64,000 nucleotides of DNA, taken from the NCBI RefSeq assembly GCF_018691265.1, contig NW_024881272.1:23797323-23861322 (forward strand). The letters are read 5' to 3'. Made by a program: the position numbers and the translations under genes. Positions 12,558-24,104 of the stretch are shown here, piece by piece; within the stretch, counting starts at the first letter, position 1; every line of letters begins with the position of its first letter. The notes beneath the pieces were generated by a model. The model worked only from the letters and a program-made list of their open reading frames with translations. It was not told the DNA's origin and did not search any database. Source of the DNA: Tyto alba (Eukaryota > Chordata > Aves > Strigiformes > Tytonidae).

Positions 12558-15500
12558 GTATGAGAATAGTGTGCAGCTGCTGGAAAAGAAGGTGGTTCTG
12601 CAGATGCTTGCTCCATCTTGTTTTTCCATGTTGAAAGCTCAGGTGGTCCCCTGGGCTCAGCTTTTTTCCCCTGTTGAAGAGAAATATTGTACATGTAGCT
12701 CAGAAACCTAGAAGAGTTTTCACAGCTGGAACATGAACCTCAGAGGCTGATCGTAGGAAGGATGGCTTAATACATGGGGAGTCAGTGCAACAATGACAAT
12801 TTAGACTTACCACCACATTCTATAAGAAGCATTTTGACACTGACTGCCATAGCATCTTGTAGCATCTTTCCTGACAGCAGCAGAGAATCCAAACTGGTTT
12901 AAAGTACTTTTAAGTCAATAACTCTCTAAAGAACGGGAAAGACACCTCTTTCTGAGTTTTAGAGCCTTGGGGTTGACCGCTAATACAAATCTTCATTTTC
13001 TTCTCATAGCACTTGGTCATATAATTATTTTATAGTTATGCTACTTGCTGACTTGTATAACAAATAGGAAAAATCCACTCAGGTGCTTTGCTAATGGTTT
13101 GTAATATGTCCTGTCCTCCAGCTGGAGTGTGGCTGCAGAGGCTGTGTCTCAGGTGTGCTGTGGGAGAGCAGGAGTGGTGCTGGTGGTGATGAGATGGGAG
13201 CCAGTAGGCCACCGAGCAGATGATATATTTTGCATCTGACACAATCCCCTAGCTATCCCACATGTACTACCAAAGGCCTCTCTGGGTGAGTCGTGGTGGA
13301 GCAGAAGGCTTATGCTCACTGCAGTGATTTGCCTGCAGACTTTCCAAAGTCTGATGTGTTTATTAAAAAGTGTTTGTGGCATTGCATCAACTTCCAAGAT
13401 TTTTTTTTTCCACTGACAAACTCAAAACTATAGATGGCCCACATAGGAATTGAAATACCTGGTGGAGAAAAGACTGTAGCCATAACAGGCTTGGGTCTGT
13501 CTCTCTCCCTGGAAGCAGGTATGGTAGTTGTCAGAACAACCTGATCAAATCAAAGGCTCTACTGACAAATTTCTTTTGGCTTGCATCAATTCCCTTCTTT
13601 GTTCTGTATATGTCCATTCCTTGTCCAGTCAGTCTTTTGCAGCTCAATAGGCAACTAATTACTGTCCTCTAAATCAGCCAGCAGAGATTGCAGCAAAGAA
13701 ATAACACTGGCAGCACAAGTGGAAGGCTGCATTGACCACAGGAGAGCTTGTCCCCTTCTAACAGGCACACAAGGTGTACAAAACTAGGGCAAGCTGCCTG
13801 ACCAACATGGAGGTGGGATTTGCAGATTACACATGATGTCAGCTAGGCCTAATAAAAATAATTCCGTTAAACTGAATCCAAATGGAGAAATTCACCAAAA
13901 GGGGATGACGGAACAGCTCTGGCAGCCTTCTCCCTGGATTTGTTGCCAGCTTGTATCACCACTGCAATGTTATGTAAATCTGGTGTTTTATATTGGATTT
14001 CCTCAGTTAAAAAGAGAAATGAGAAATTGCCATTATTTAAATGGCTGAGCTGAAGCCATGGGACGGAAAACCGTTGAATGGGTTATTTTTTTAATGCCCT
14101 CCTGGGACTGAATTTTGTGCCAAGTTTCAGTCTGGAGCAAGTTCTGTGTGTGGGAGGGTTGAATTATAAATCTCTGTAGCCCAGGATTTCTAATGGCCGT
14201 GCTGACAGGCTGTGAGTCCTAGCGATGCGAATGGCACCCTTTCATGTTACACATCACTTGGAATTCTTGCATCAGTCTTTTCTGGCTGTCCCATGAGATG
14301 CATTCTGGCTCAGCTGAGTGATTGGATGATGGGATCAGCACCTCATTAGGGCTTTCAGTCAGGGCAGTCTAGTGATATCCAAACAACTGACCCAGGCAGG
14401 CAGCATGGAGCTCAGCCACATGCTGGTGCGAGATGAAGACTATCAGAGCTGGGATGTGCATGGGAAAAAGAGTAGTCGGGGTGGCTGAGAAAGTGTAGAA
14501 ATGTGCCTGTGTTGAAACAGATAGGGCAGGAGTTTTGCTCTGTGTGTTAGAAAGCCCTGTGACACCATCAGCTGGGATTTCCGACATGCATCACGCTGGG
14601 ATAGGCAGTTGGTGTTTATAGACACCAACTATAGCTGTGTTGGTAAAGGAAAAATTTTGCTGAGGACTTTGGTGAATATCACCCAGCTTTTTCAAGTCAG
14701 TGTGATCTAGTCCAAGTGCAAAATAGGTTGGGTTTTTTTTTGTATGAAATACAGCTACCGGAGGAGCTCACTTTCAGTAATGCTGCATGTTACAAGAAAC
14801 TTCTAGAAACTAATCTGTGGTAGCTTGAATGTACTAAAGTTATGAAGTCAGGAGGTTCTTAGCAGGTTGGAGTCTAATCTATCATTTCTGACTTCTTGTT
14901 AAAGTTTCTATCTATTCTTCAGACTTTAAGCTAAGTTTTCCTTTGCTTTGTCTCTGAAAAAAACTGAAAGAAGTCCTTTTTCATCCATCACTTGGTGTTT
15001 ACTCATCCAAGAAAGAACAGTTCAGAGACTGCAAGAACAAGAATTGCAGTCTTTATGGGAAAACAGCTTTTGAGGAGCGTTGTCTACTGAGCTGCACTAA
15101 TTTGGAGTAACATGTCTGTGTAAATTACATGTAAAAGAGTAGAAATGGCTCAGAAATTTTCAGGGCAGGACTACTGCTATTTAAAGGCAATCATATAAAG
15201 GAAAAGGCAGTATGCTGATCATTTTGACAGAGTTCATCAGGGATTTTCATCTTCTTCAAAAGAATCTGATTGTAAAGACAGTTCTTCCATCTCCAGATGC
15301 TAAAAAATACTCAGTATAACCTAGAAAGCTTAAGAGCATTTCTTTGTGAAAGCATGCTTGCTCCTTTTCTCCATTGGTCATTTTCTGATTTGGCCATTAG
15401 CCCATGCAAGGGTGTTTTATGACTTTCTCCAAGAGCATTTATGTGTAGGAGTCCACAAGGTGAATACTGCTCTGAACATGAAAGTTTTTAGAATTTCACC

Positions 15501-17742
15501 TGAATAATGCTGGTTCTGAAATGGACTATTGCAGTAGGAATAATTCACATCTCATGTCAGATTAGAAACTGCTGTTATTGTTGGTCAGCTACCTTGGTGA
15601 TTACTTGTCTGCTAAATGAAAGAAGCAGAGGAATAAGCAGGTGGTGACCCTACTTCTTTATGAGCAGGACTTTGAGATGAGGCGCACAGTAGGAAATCTT
15701 GTGCAAACTCTTTTTGAACAGTGGTCTTTGAGTTTATAAGGAACAGCTGGACCTTTTTCTTAAATTGTCTTAAACAGGCAGAGAGTTTTAGTACATATTT
15801 TACTTGTTGATTTTGCCTCTGTTCACCAAAGATCTGGACCAAGGATTGATCCTAATTACTTGATCCCAATCCCCAGTGACCTGGGACAGAAGCAAAGCTG
15901 AGAACTGTCAGGAGTGTTGGAGCTGATACAGCAGATTGAAGATGTCATTGCATTCATCACAGATGTCTGTAGCCCTTTGTGGGAACTCTTGCTTTCTCTG
16001 TGGGCAGAGAATAGGGAAAGTAATAGGTATGTCATATTTCTGTAGAGGCATGAGTATATTAGGTTTTGACACCACAAAGGGTCACTACAAATATTGAGTT
16101 TGGCCTTCTGTGTAACAGTGGCTCTAGATTTCACCCAGTGACTTCTGCAGCTGGCCATGAACATATGAGTTTATCTTTCAGAATCTGATTCAAGATTTTC
16201 TAAATGATAAATGACCATATTGTCAAACAGGCCATTGTCATATTTGACTGCACTTTAAAAAGATGAGACTGTTATTGCCACGTTGAGCTTGTCTCCTAAT
16301 ATATGACTTGACAGAATCTAGAAATGGGATGTGCCACTGTGACCACTTAGAAATGATTACTTCATCTCTATTAATAAATAAAATGGTTGTCCTCTTGTCC
16401 TGAATGCTGTTGAGCTCTTTGTTCCAACAGATTAACTCCCTGCTCCTAAAAGAGAGTGGCTATATCCAGGCTTCCTATGAAGAAAGGGCACTGGCCTGTA
16501 TAAGCCTGTGACCCTATGAATGCATGAGAATTATAGGGGAGGATATTTTTGTTGGCCCTGGTGAAAACCACCGTGGACTGTGCTAACACTTCCATAGTAT
16601 GGACTTGTGCAGGACAGTATGGGCCTGTGCCCTGCTGATTTGTTTATTAGCCTGTATAGCCAACGCAAGGGATGTCATTCAGGATCGTGATGAAATTAGT
16701 CGATTTTAAGAGTTGTTGAGAAGATCAAACTGTAGTAAGAAGTTGCAACTCTAAAAGCCAGAAATGTCAAGATGTCCTGTGGGGGACAGCTCAGGCTGCT
16801 GAGCACCCTCCTGTGCGCCAGGCTATTGTTTCAGCATTAACTGGGATGTTGGAGTGCCTCCCACATTTCACCATTGGCGAGGGTCTAATTTGCTTGGAGG
16901 AATTAGTCTTTCCCAGCTCCCGCCAAGCCTGCTCTTGCAGCTTTTTCAGTGAGGAGCAAGGAGACTGTAGCGATCTCAGGCTCATAAATGAGTTATATGG
17001 ATATTTTTTTTCTTTTAGTTGAAATTGAAATTTCTTCTTCTGTATTTGCACCCTTTTCTAGCAGTGCTTCTATCAAGTGTAACTTAAGGAGGTGTGAATA
17101 TGCACATGCTGTCCATATTGTTGCAGATATCCTCTAGCATGTTCACTGCTTTCAGGGTTAAAATTGTTAATGAAAAAGCAATGGAAAAACTGTTTATAGT
17201 GTTAGTGAGATTATTAATCCCAGAGGGCCTCCTCCCCAAATTCACCTCTGTAGCTAAAGCAGAAGGAAAGAGTTATTTGGAGAAGGGTAACAAACAAGAC
17301 TTGACAAATACCTGACTATTAATAGAATTTCTCAGTACATGTGGTTTAAAGAATATAGAAGGCTTTCATAAGAAAGAGTAGCTAATATCTGGCATCCTGT
17401 CTGTGTAATGAGGATGGGAGAGTTGCTGCAGTTTTGTTTTTTTTTTTTAACTTAAGTGAAAACATACGGCACAGCATACATTAAGAAACTAAACAGACAT
17501 GATCCATGTAATATCTCTTCCATGCACTTAGTCAGTAATTGTGTCATTGCTTAGCAGTAATTATAGGTCTTCACTTCTACCTTTGTTCCCACTAGATTGT
17601 TTTAAGCAGAGAGGCTGCTTTGTTGGCCCTGAATCAGTTTGTCTTTGAAGGTGATATTTATTTCTTTGGGAGTGACTGTCTTGTCACCATCTCAGAATTT
17701 CCCTCCCACCAGGAATCTAGGAAGCAATTTCTCCCCCGTGGT

Positions 17743-17918
17743 GATAAGAGAAGAATAAGTTTTAAGTGCTACAATTTTATCAAATGAAGTAGGTACTACT
17801 GGCCAGGAGACTTCGTATTTTCATCTGATAAGAGAATATTAAGAATGTGCTTGAAGTGCTACAATTTTATTGAATGTAGTATGTACTACTGGCCAGGAGA
17901 CTTTGTATTTTTGTCTGT
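17743..17918 (+). repeat. Two-copy tandem duplication, 84 and about 92 bp
   Basis: Copy 1 spans 17743-17826 and copy 2 spans 17827 to about 17918. Both start gataagagaa and share the long blocks aagtgctacaattttat and tactactggccaggagactt. They then end with closely matching tails (cgtattttcatct and tgtatttttgtct). Differences are scattered substitutions plus a short insertion in copy 2. An open frame of 131 codons starting at 17845 runs through copy 2 but has no recognisable features. Confidence 0.9.
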
Positions 17919-20406
17919 TACAAGAGGGGCATCTGGAATTGGTGACACATTTGGTGGCAAAGAAATCAAGTCTGCCCAGAGCACTAGTGCTAATAGATGT
18001 ATTGTGCAATGGTTAATTGTTCTTGTACTCGGTTTGACTTGGATGTTTTCTTTTGTGTTCGTGCTTCTGGGAAGAACCATGGTTCAGTGCTGCTTAGCAG
18101 TGGTTTCGTTAGTCTCATGGGGGAGAGGTCATTCATCTTCAGTGAAAATGTTGAGTTTTCAGGCATGTGAAAGTTGGCATATCAAAGTGTTATCGGGAGA
18201 AAATCTCTTCGCTTTTCATGTGTGTTCTTTTCTTGCATAGCTTTTTCTTCCACATCAACTTTCTTGGCATGAGCGATACTTTATCTCTGAGAAAACATAT
18301 TCACTTGGACATCACAATTGAAATTTACAGCTGACCCAAAGAAAAAGTGTCAGAAAAGTAAGTCTTTTCCAACCTACTTTTCCAGCTCTTTATAGAGGCT
18401 GGAGTACAACATGCAGACACCTTCCGTACGTTTGACTGGGTCTGCTTGATAATGAGGTGTCTTATTCTTTAATTCTCCAACCTTTTCCTTATTTTGTTAA
18501 CTGTAGCTTGTTGTACAGATGATTTCCTACGGTGAACATTTTTTTGTTCTTTGTGTGTTCTTCCTTTAAGAAATAAGCAAGAAGCACAAGCATGTATAGC
18601 CATTATCTGTTTAGAGTAGGCATTAACACAAGATTGTTGTTTCTTCTTGAGTTTGAGGCAGATTTCTGAACTAGTTTCCACTAGAATTTTACATTTGACC
18701 AAAATTGGTAATAGTCGCCATTATCACATGGGAATATAACTATAAAAATGTTGCTGTTTCCCCAGGGAATCTAGCTGATTTTATAGCCTCAAGAAATTAA
18801 ATAAGGTTTCAAGGGAAAAAAATTAAAAGTTTCAGAAGAGGTAGAGGATCAGCTTTTCAGTACTGAATAAAACCTCTAAAAGGAAGTTATATAGTGAATT
18901 TTGAAGTTAAATCAACGCTTGCACTTGAGCTGTCTTGATGAAAGTACATCCCTCCAGTGCAGTCCTTTATTTCAATCAAAATTGGTGCTTTGCTGTTGAA
19001 TGTGCTTAAAGAGTAGTCTTTTTCCTAACCCACTGAGAAGGAAAAGGTGCCCCGGGGAGATCTCAAACCCCAAATTTGCAGTTAATTGGGTGACTCCATA
19101 TTGGAATTCTTCCCAGAAGTGTTGAAGTGCAATTGAGACGTGGATGTTATGCCTATCTTTTACCTCCTAGAGGGAAGAGCAGATCTTCTCTGGCTGTTTG
19201 AAGTGCCATATCTTAATTCTTCTGCAGGGGTCAGGAGAATTAGAAATCACCGTAGTAATTGCTGAGTTTTTTGGCCTTGAAGACATTGCCTGGCCACCTG
19301 TGAAGGGGCATCAAAATGTATCAACAAAGGGAAGAACAGCTCTCTGTAACAACTGTATTTACTTTCCCACTTGTAATTGGACAGCACATTGTGAATCTTT
19401 CAAGGACCGTTTTCATTTGATGTGAATTAGCCTATTTCTACAGGCTTTACTGCTTCCTGTGCATCATACTTGAGTTTGGATCAAAATGGTTAATCCATGG
19501 TTATTGCAAAATGTTGCCCATTTTTTGGCATAATTTATTTTTAAATTAATGTTCCAACTTTCCAAGCCCTGGGATTATGTTGGGAACTAAGCTTGTAGTC
19601 TGAAAAAACAAACTCTTGGTTGTGAATAAAAGCTTGAAAAAAAAATCCCTGAAGGCTCCAAAACTACAATGTAAATTAAGAGTCCAAATGTTATGTATTT
19701 TATTTATATCTTGCTATAAAAAAAAGGCCTTAAGGGCTTTCTGGAGCTTATAGTTAACGCATGCCAGGTTTTCCTAAAATTATTGGGGAGGTACCACGCA
19801 TCTTCAGTCTTTATTTTTTTCTTTTGTTTTGTGTTTTGTATCTATGCAACACTATATGCGTCTTGTCTTAACACCATTAAAAGTCACTAATGGAAGTATT
19901 GGGATATTGGAAGTAGTGGCGGTTCTAAGTCCTGTTGTTATTAAGGTGTATCTCAAGTAAACCACCTAACTCTGGTACAGTGATGACCTCAAGAAACCAT
20001 TCTCTTGTCTCTACACACAGGATGTGATTTGGGAACAGATTCCTGCAGTTTGTGGTTAACTGTCTTTGAGAGCCAGGTCACATGTTTGCAATTAGCTTCT
20101 AAGTTCTGGAAGTCTTTGTAGCTGCTTTCTCCTGCAGAGACCTCGTAAAGTTGGCTGATCAATAGTAAAAAGAAGTGGTGCAGGGAATTTCAGACTCACT
20201 TTGATACCTGATGTACTCATTGGATTCCCAGCTTCACTAAGATACACATGTTGTGTGACCCAGCTGGACATGGTGTTTCTGGGAGAGAGCTAGAGGACAG
20301 AATATGTGATGGGACTTGGGTCCAAAGCCTCATGCTGGGCACCAGGGTGGAAAATCCTCCTGTAAAAGATGACTCCTCACCTACTATATGGAGTGAGATC
20401 TTAATG

Positions 20407-20488
20407 AAAAAAAAAAAAAATGCTGAAGAAGGAACTTTATACAGAGCTGAACTTTTGGGTATTGTGAAAAAAAAAAAAAAAAAAAAAA
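20407..20488 (+). repeat. Paired A-tracts (A14 and A22)
   Basis: A14 lies at 20407-20420 and A22 at 20467-20488, about 46 bases apart. They give lysine runs in a chance open frame. No retrogene body was recognised upstream, so a poly(A) tail origin cannot be shown. Confidence 0.85.
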
Positions 20489-23054
20489 GTGTTTGCAGGA
20501 GTTTGTGATTACAGCTTGTTTGTAAATATTGTGATTTGTTTAATCCATAGCATTGATAGTGTTTAGCTTACTGTCCCCACAAAGCTGACACGCACGTGGC
20601 ATTCTGTTATCAAGGGACATGGACCCATATGCAGAGGAGACTGGCGTGCTTCAGGGATGCCTGTCAACCCCGCTCTAGTCAGCGTATTCCCAAAAGCTGA
20701 AGCTGATGCACAGTGCCCTGCAGAAGTGCTGGCTAGAGGTGTGGCAGCCGGGTGACCAGCTGTGGAGATGGGCACCGACCATGGCTCGCAGGGCAAACAC
20801 AAAGAACTGCAGCAGCACACTGTTTCCTGACCCTAATGCATGGTATTGAAATACTTACTGCTGGCAAGAAGGGCATTGCTGATTTTTGAGGAAGATGGCT
20901 GGTATGGACAACTTGAAAAATTACAGCCTCTTCTCTTCTCTTGGCCACTTGAGAGTGCACAAACAGCCCAATTTGCCTACTTTCAAAGCAGGCTGAAGGT
21001 AGACCCTGTAAAATGCCTGCAGTAAGCCCTGTGGAGTGAAAAGGTCTCCCATCTTTTTTTAATGAAGCAAGCGAGAAGCTTATGTATTAGAAACAACAAT
21101 GTTAAGTGTTGTTGACATTTACAGTGGGGGTCCCCACTCCTCCACATAAATAACCAAGAAAAAGGCTAGAATTTAGTCTTAGGCTGGTTCTCACTGTGTG
21201 GTCATTGCCCGCCTAATTTCTAACTTTCAGTTTTTCCAAATGTCTGAAAATTTCAGGGCCAACCTGAAGTCAAGATGTACTTGCATTCAGAGAAATCATG
21301 CAGTCCTGAGCTGCTTTTGAATCTTGTGATGTTATAAGGCAAAGCTGGCAGAGTATGTCATGATAACTCAGGATTCTTCAATAAATACAGTCAACTCCTC
21401 CTCTAGATGGGAGGAAATTGTACAGAAGTTTCTTGCTTTGTTTGTATAGTAACAGTGTGTGCATGGTGGTTGATAGATGAATGGGTTAAACAATCTTCTG
21501 CTCTCCCAAATAATCTAAATTCTTCATGACAAGAAAAAAATATAATAAGCAAACTATGGCTGCAGAAAACTGCAGTAGATGGCTTGCCCCGGTGATGTGT
21601 TCATTATTTAATAATGGGAGAAAGTGAGTGTGAAATTGCAGGATATTGGTGTTCATTTCCGTTAATCACTAAAAGATGGTAGCAGAGTCATGTGAAGAAG
21701 CCGGAGGACTATCTGAAGATTAAAGCCTTTGCAGAGGGCTCCTTACCTAGGAGTCAAAGGCCTTATTCTGTTCCCAGTTTTGTCACTCACTTGCCTTATG
21801 ACCTTCAGTAAGTTGATTCTCTCAAAGTATAAAGACATTTTCTGCTTTCAGAAATGAGGAGAACAGGTGGAGAACCTGAGAGGGTGAATTCAGGAATATG
21901 CATATATGTTTACATATGTGTGTATATGTATCACCTTACAGCCTTTGACTTGAAGGAGCTGTATAAAAGCCATATATTTTTACTATTGGAATAAGTTCAC
22001 TTGCCTAATACTTCAACTAGAATTAAACAGCACAAACTGTATGTACCCTGTATTCTTATGCCTACCGTAGAGATGGTTTCCATAAGCAGAACCACTGCAT
22101 TACAATTTACTCTTTCTAATGTGAACTATTTGAGCTAACACAAATGAAAAATGGGCTGCCAGTGAGCTGCTGCAGAGATGCATGCTACTCCCAGGAGAGC
22201 TAACATCAGTAGCCCTAAGGATAATGGCACTGCCATTGCCATTTAAACATCAGTGTTTGTCTATGGACTGGAGGAAGGATTTAGTATTGATAACGTTTGC
22301 CTTGAATCTCATGAGGAACAGTATGCAGGAAACGATATTGCTGTTGGGTTTACTCAGCCTTCAAGCAGTTACCAAAACTGTGTTCACTGAATGGCTGTTG
22401 GATGATCTGCATGAGATGAGTTTGGTGTTTGAATTCAATTTCCAGTGGGAAGTTTGTATTTGGCAAAACATGCAGCTAATTAGCACCTGCTGGGCTGCCT
22501 GTTTGGCACCTGGAAAGAGACCAAAGGTTAAAATGCTTTTCAAAGATGAATGCACCTTTTATTCCTGCTGGTTAGAGGAGGAGAGTGACAGGGAAGAAGC
22601 GCATGGCTTTGCCTGAGCTGTTCTGTTCCTGTCTGCTCAGTATGTCTGAAGGATTCCATGAAGAGTGCAAGGTAGCCGTGGTGCAGTGCTGCCAGCTCTC
22701 CTCGTCCAGGGTAAATATGATGTAGAGGTGCTGGATCTGTGGGAGCCGCCTCTGTGCCAGCAACAAATGGCAGGTAATAAATAAGTTCTGCTTGGTCTGA
22801 GCTGACTGTCCATGGAGCCCTGCAGGTCTCTGCACCATGCTCTCCATGGCTCATGTTTCTGGGCATATGGTGCTGAGACATGTGGCCTGGGCTGATTTGC
22901 TGGGGTTCTGCGTTGAACAAAAGCAGCTGAAACTTTTCCAGACTGGAAATGGCTGTAAAAGAATGAGAGACCTGTTTGAATGGGGATGTGTCTGAGCTAA
23001 TGAATTCTGTTACACTTGAGCTGGCTGTGTGCCTGGGCCCTGGAAGCAAGAGGT

Positions 23055-23192
23055 GAGTGCACACATACCTGTTGCTTGTAACAGGAAGGATTTTTTTCCT
23101 TTGTAGTACTCAAAACATGTACACTCAGGCCCCTCCTGGCCACTCCTTGGTGCACAGGTATACAAGGAAGAGCACTCCCACCATTATGTCTG
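23055..23192 (+). repeat. Dispersed repeat copy 1 (unknown family)
   Basis: This segment aligns collinearly with 23986-24104. Shared blocks are agtgcaca, cctgttRcttgWaacaggaa, ttgtag, catgtac, then aggtataYaagg followed by a pyrimidine-rich end. Similarity is highest over the first 50 bases and lower after. The shared core contains an inverted CCTGTT...AACAGG. The family is not recognised; a fragment of an LTR or other old repeat is possible. Confidence 0.65.
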
Positions 23193-23985
23193 TTCTTCTC
23201 ACTTACTGAGCAAGAGAGTTGTGCCTGGGCTGGCATTGTGTCTGCATCTATGCCATGGCTCCTTCACAACCTGGGTAAACCATCTCGGGGGGGAAAAATA
23301 AAACCAAATTGTTTGCATAGCTGCTGCCCTAATAAAACATTCTTTCTTTTAAGCATGGGTTCATGTTAAAGCAAAGGCTGTACGCAGCTGGTGCTTTTAA
23401 AAAAACAGAAAATAAAATTGATGGATGAATGGAGAAAAGCTGACAGTTATCAGGAACAAAATGTGCTCCCCTGAAGCACATCTTGGGTTGCTCTGTTCTT
23501 TGTTCTTTGCTGTGTTCAATGCAAACTGGTCCCAATCACAAGCTCTGTCCCTCTCCCTTAAGAATATGCCTACCTCAGAGAAACTCGCTGCCCTGGGTGC
23601 CAGCTGTTCCCACTGCTGTCCTTCCCCTGGGGAGGGGTTTGGTGGCTGAGGTGCAGTATGCCAGGTCTGCTGCTGATCAGATTTGCTACTAAATCAGGTA
23701 ATGGTTTAGTATAGGTTGTTTAGAAGTTTAGCATCAATGTGTACAACACCAAAACTGATTTGGTAGCCTTTTTACCACTGTTCTGCAGAACAGGTTCTTT
23801 TAATCTGCCCAGAAGCTACTTCATGAAGATAGAACATAGCAGTTATTACCTAGATCAGGGGGATACTGATCACGTTGTGCAAGCACTGGTTGCAGTCTCA
23901 GTGGCTTGGGTCTTGAAGACTTGGCCTTTCTTTTATCCTTGCAAAACTTGCTTTCAGTCCTTCACAGATCTGTATTCAGCTGGTA

Positions 23986-24104
23986 GCAGTGCACAAATCC
24001 TGTTACTTGAAACAGGAAGGAATTTTATTTTGTAGCATGTACTTGCACCCATTATTATTACTCAGTACATAGGTATATAAGGCAGACTGTACTCATCACC
24101 CTGA
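23986..24104 (+). repeat. Dispersed repeat copy 2 (unknown family)
   Basis: Direct-orientation partner of the segment at 23055-23192, about 930 bases downstream. It carries the same cctgttacttgaaacaggaa core and an aggtatataagg stretch that resembles a TATA box. It lacks about ten bases present in copy 1 after ttgtag. The repeat could be a local duplication or two insertions of one family; the sequence alone does not decide. Confidence 0.65.

Noticed and set aside
17845..18240. 131-codon plus-strand frame with a hydrophobic segment
   Set aside because: It starts inside the second copy of a tandem duplication and resembles nothing known. A hydrophobic stretch is expected from T-rich DNA, so it is not evidence of a membrane protein.
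20248..20508. Retrogene with poly(A) tail ending at the A22 tract
   Set aside because: The upstream sequence has no recognisable coding match and no target-site duplication was seen; two A-tracts in one short region fit simple repeat expansion.
22540..23064. 174-codon minus-strand open frame, the longest in the window
   Set aside because: No recognisable domain, no signal or transmembrane pattern typical of a gene, low-complexity-free but random-looking composition, and it overlaps other open frames on both strands. It lies inside an intron with no promoter or splice context.
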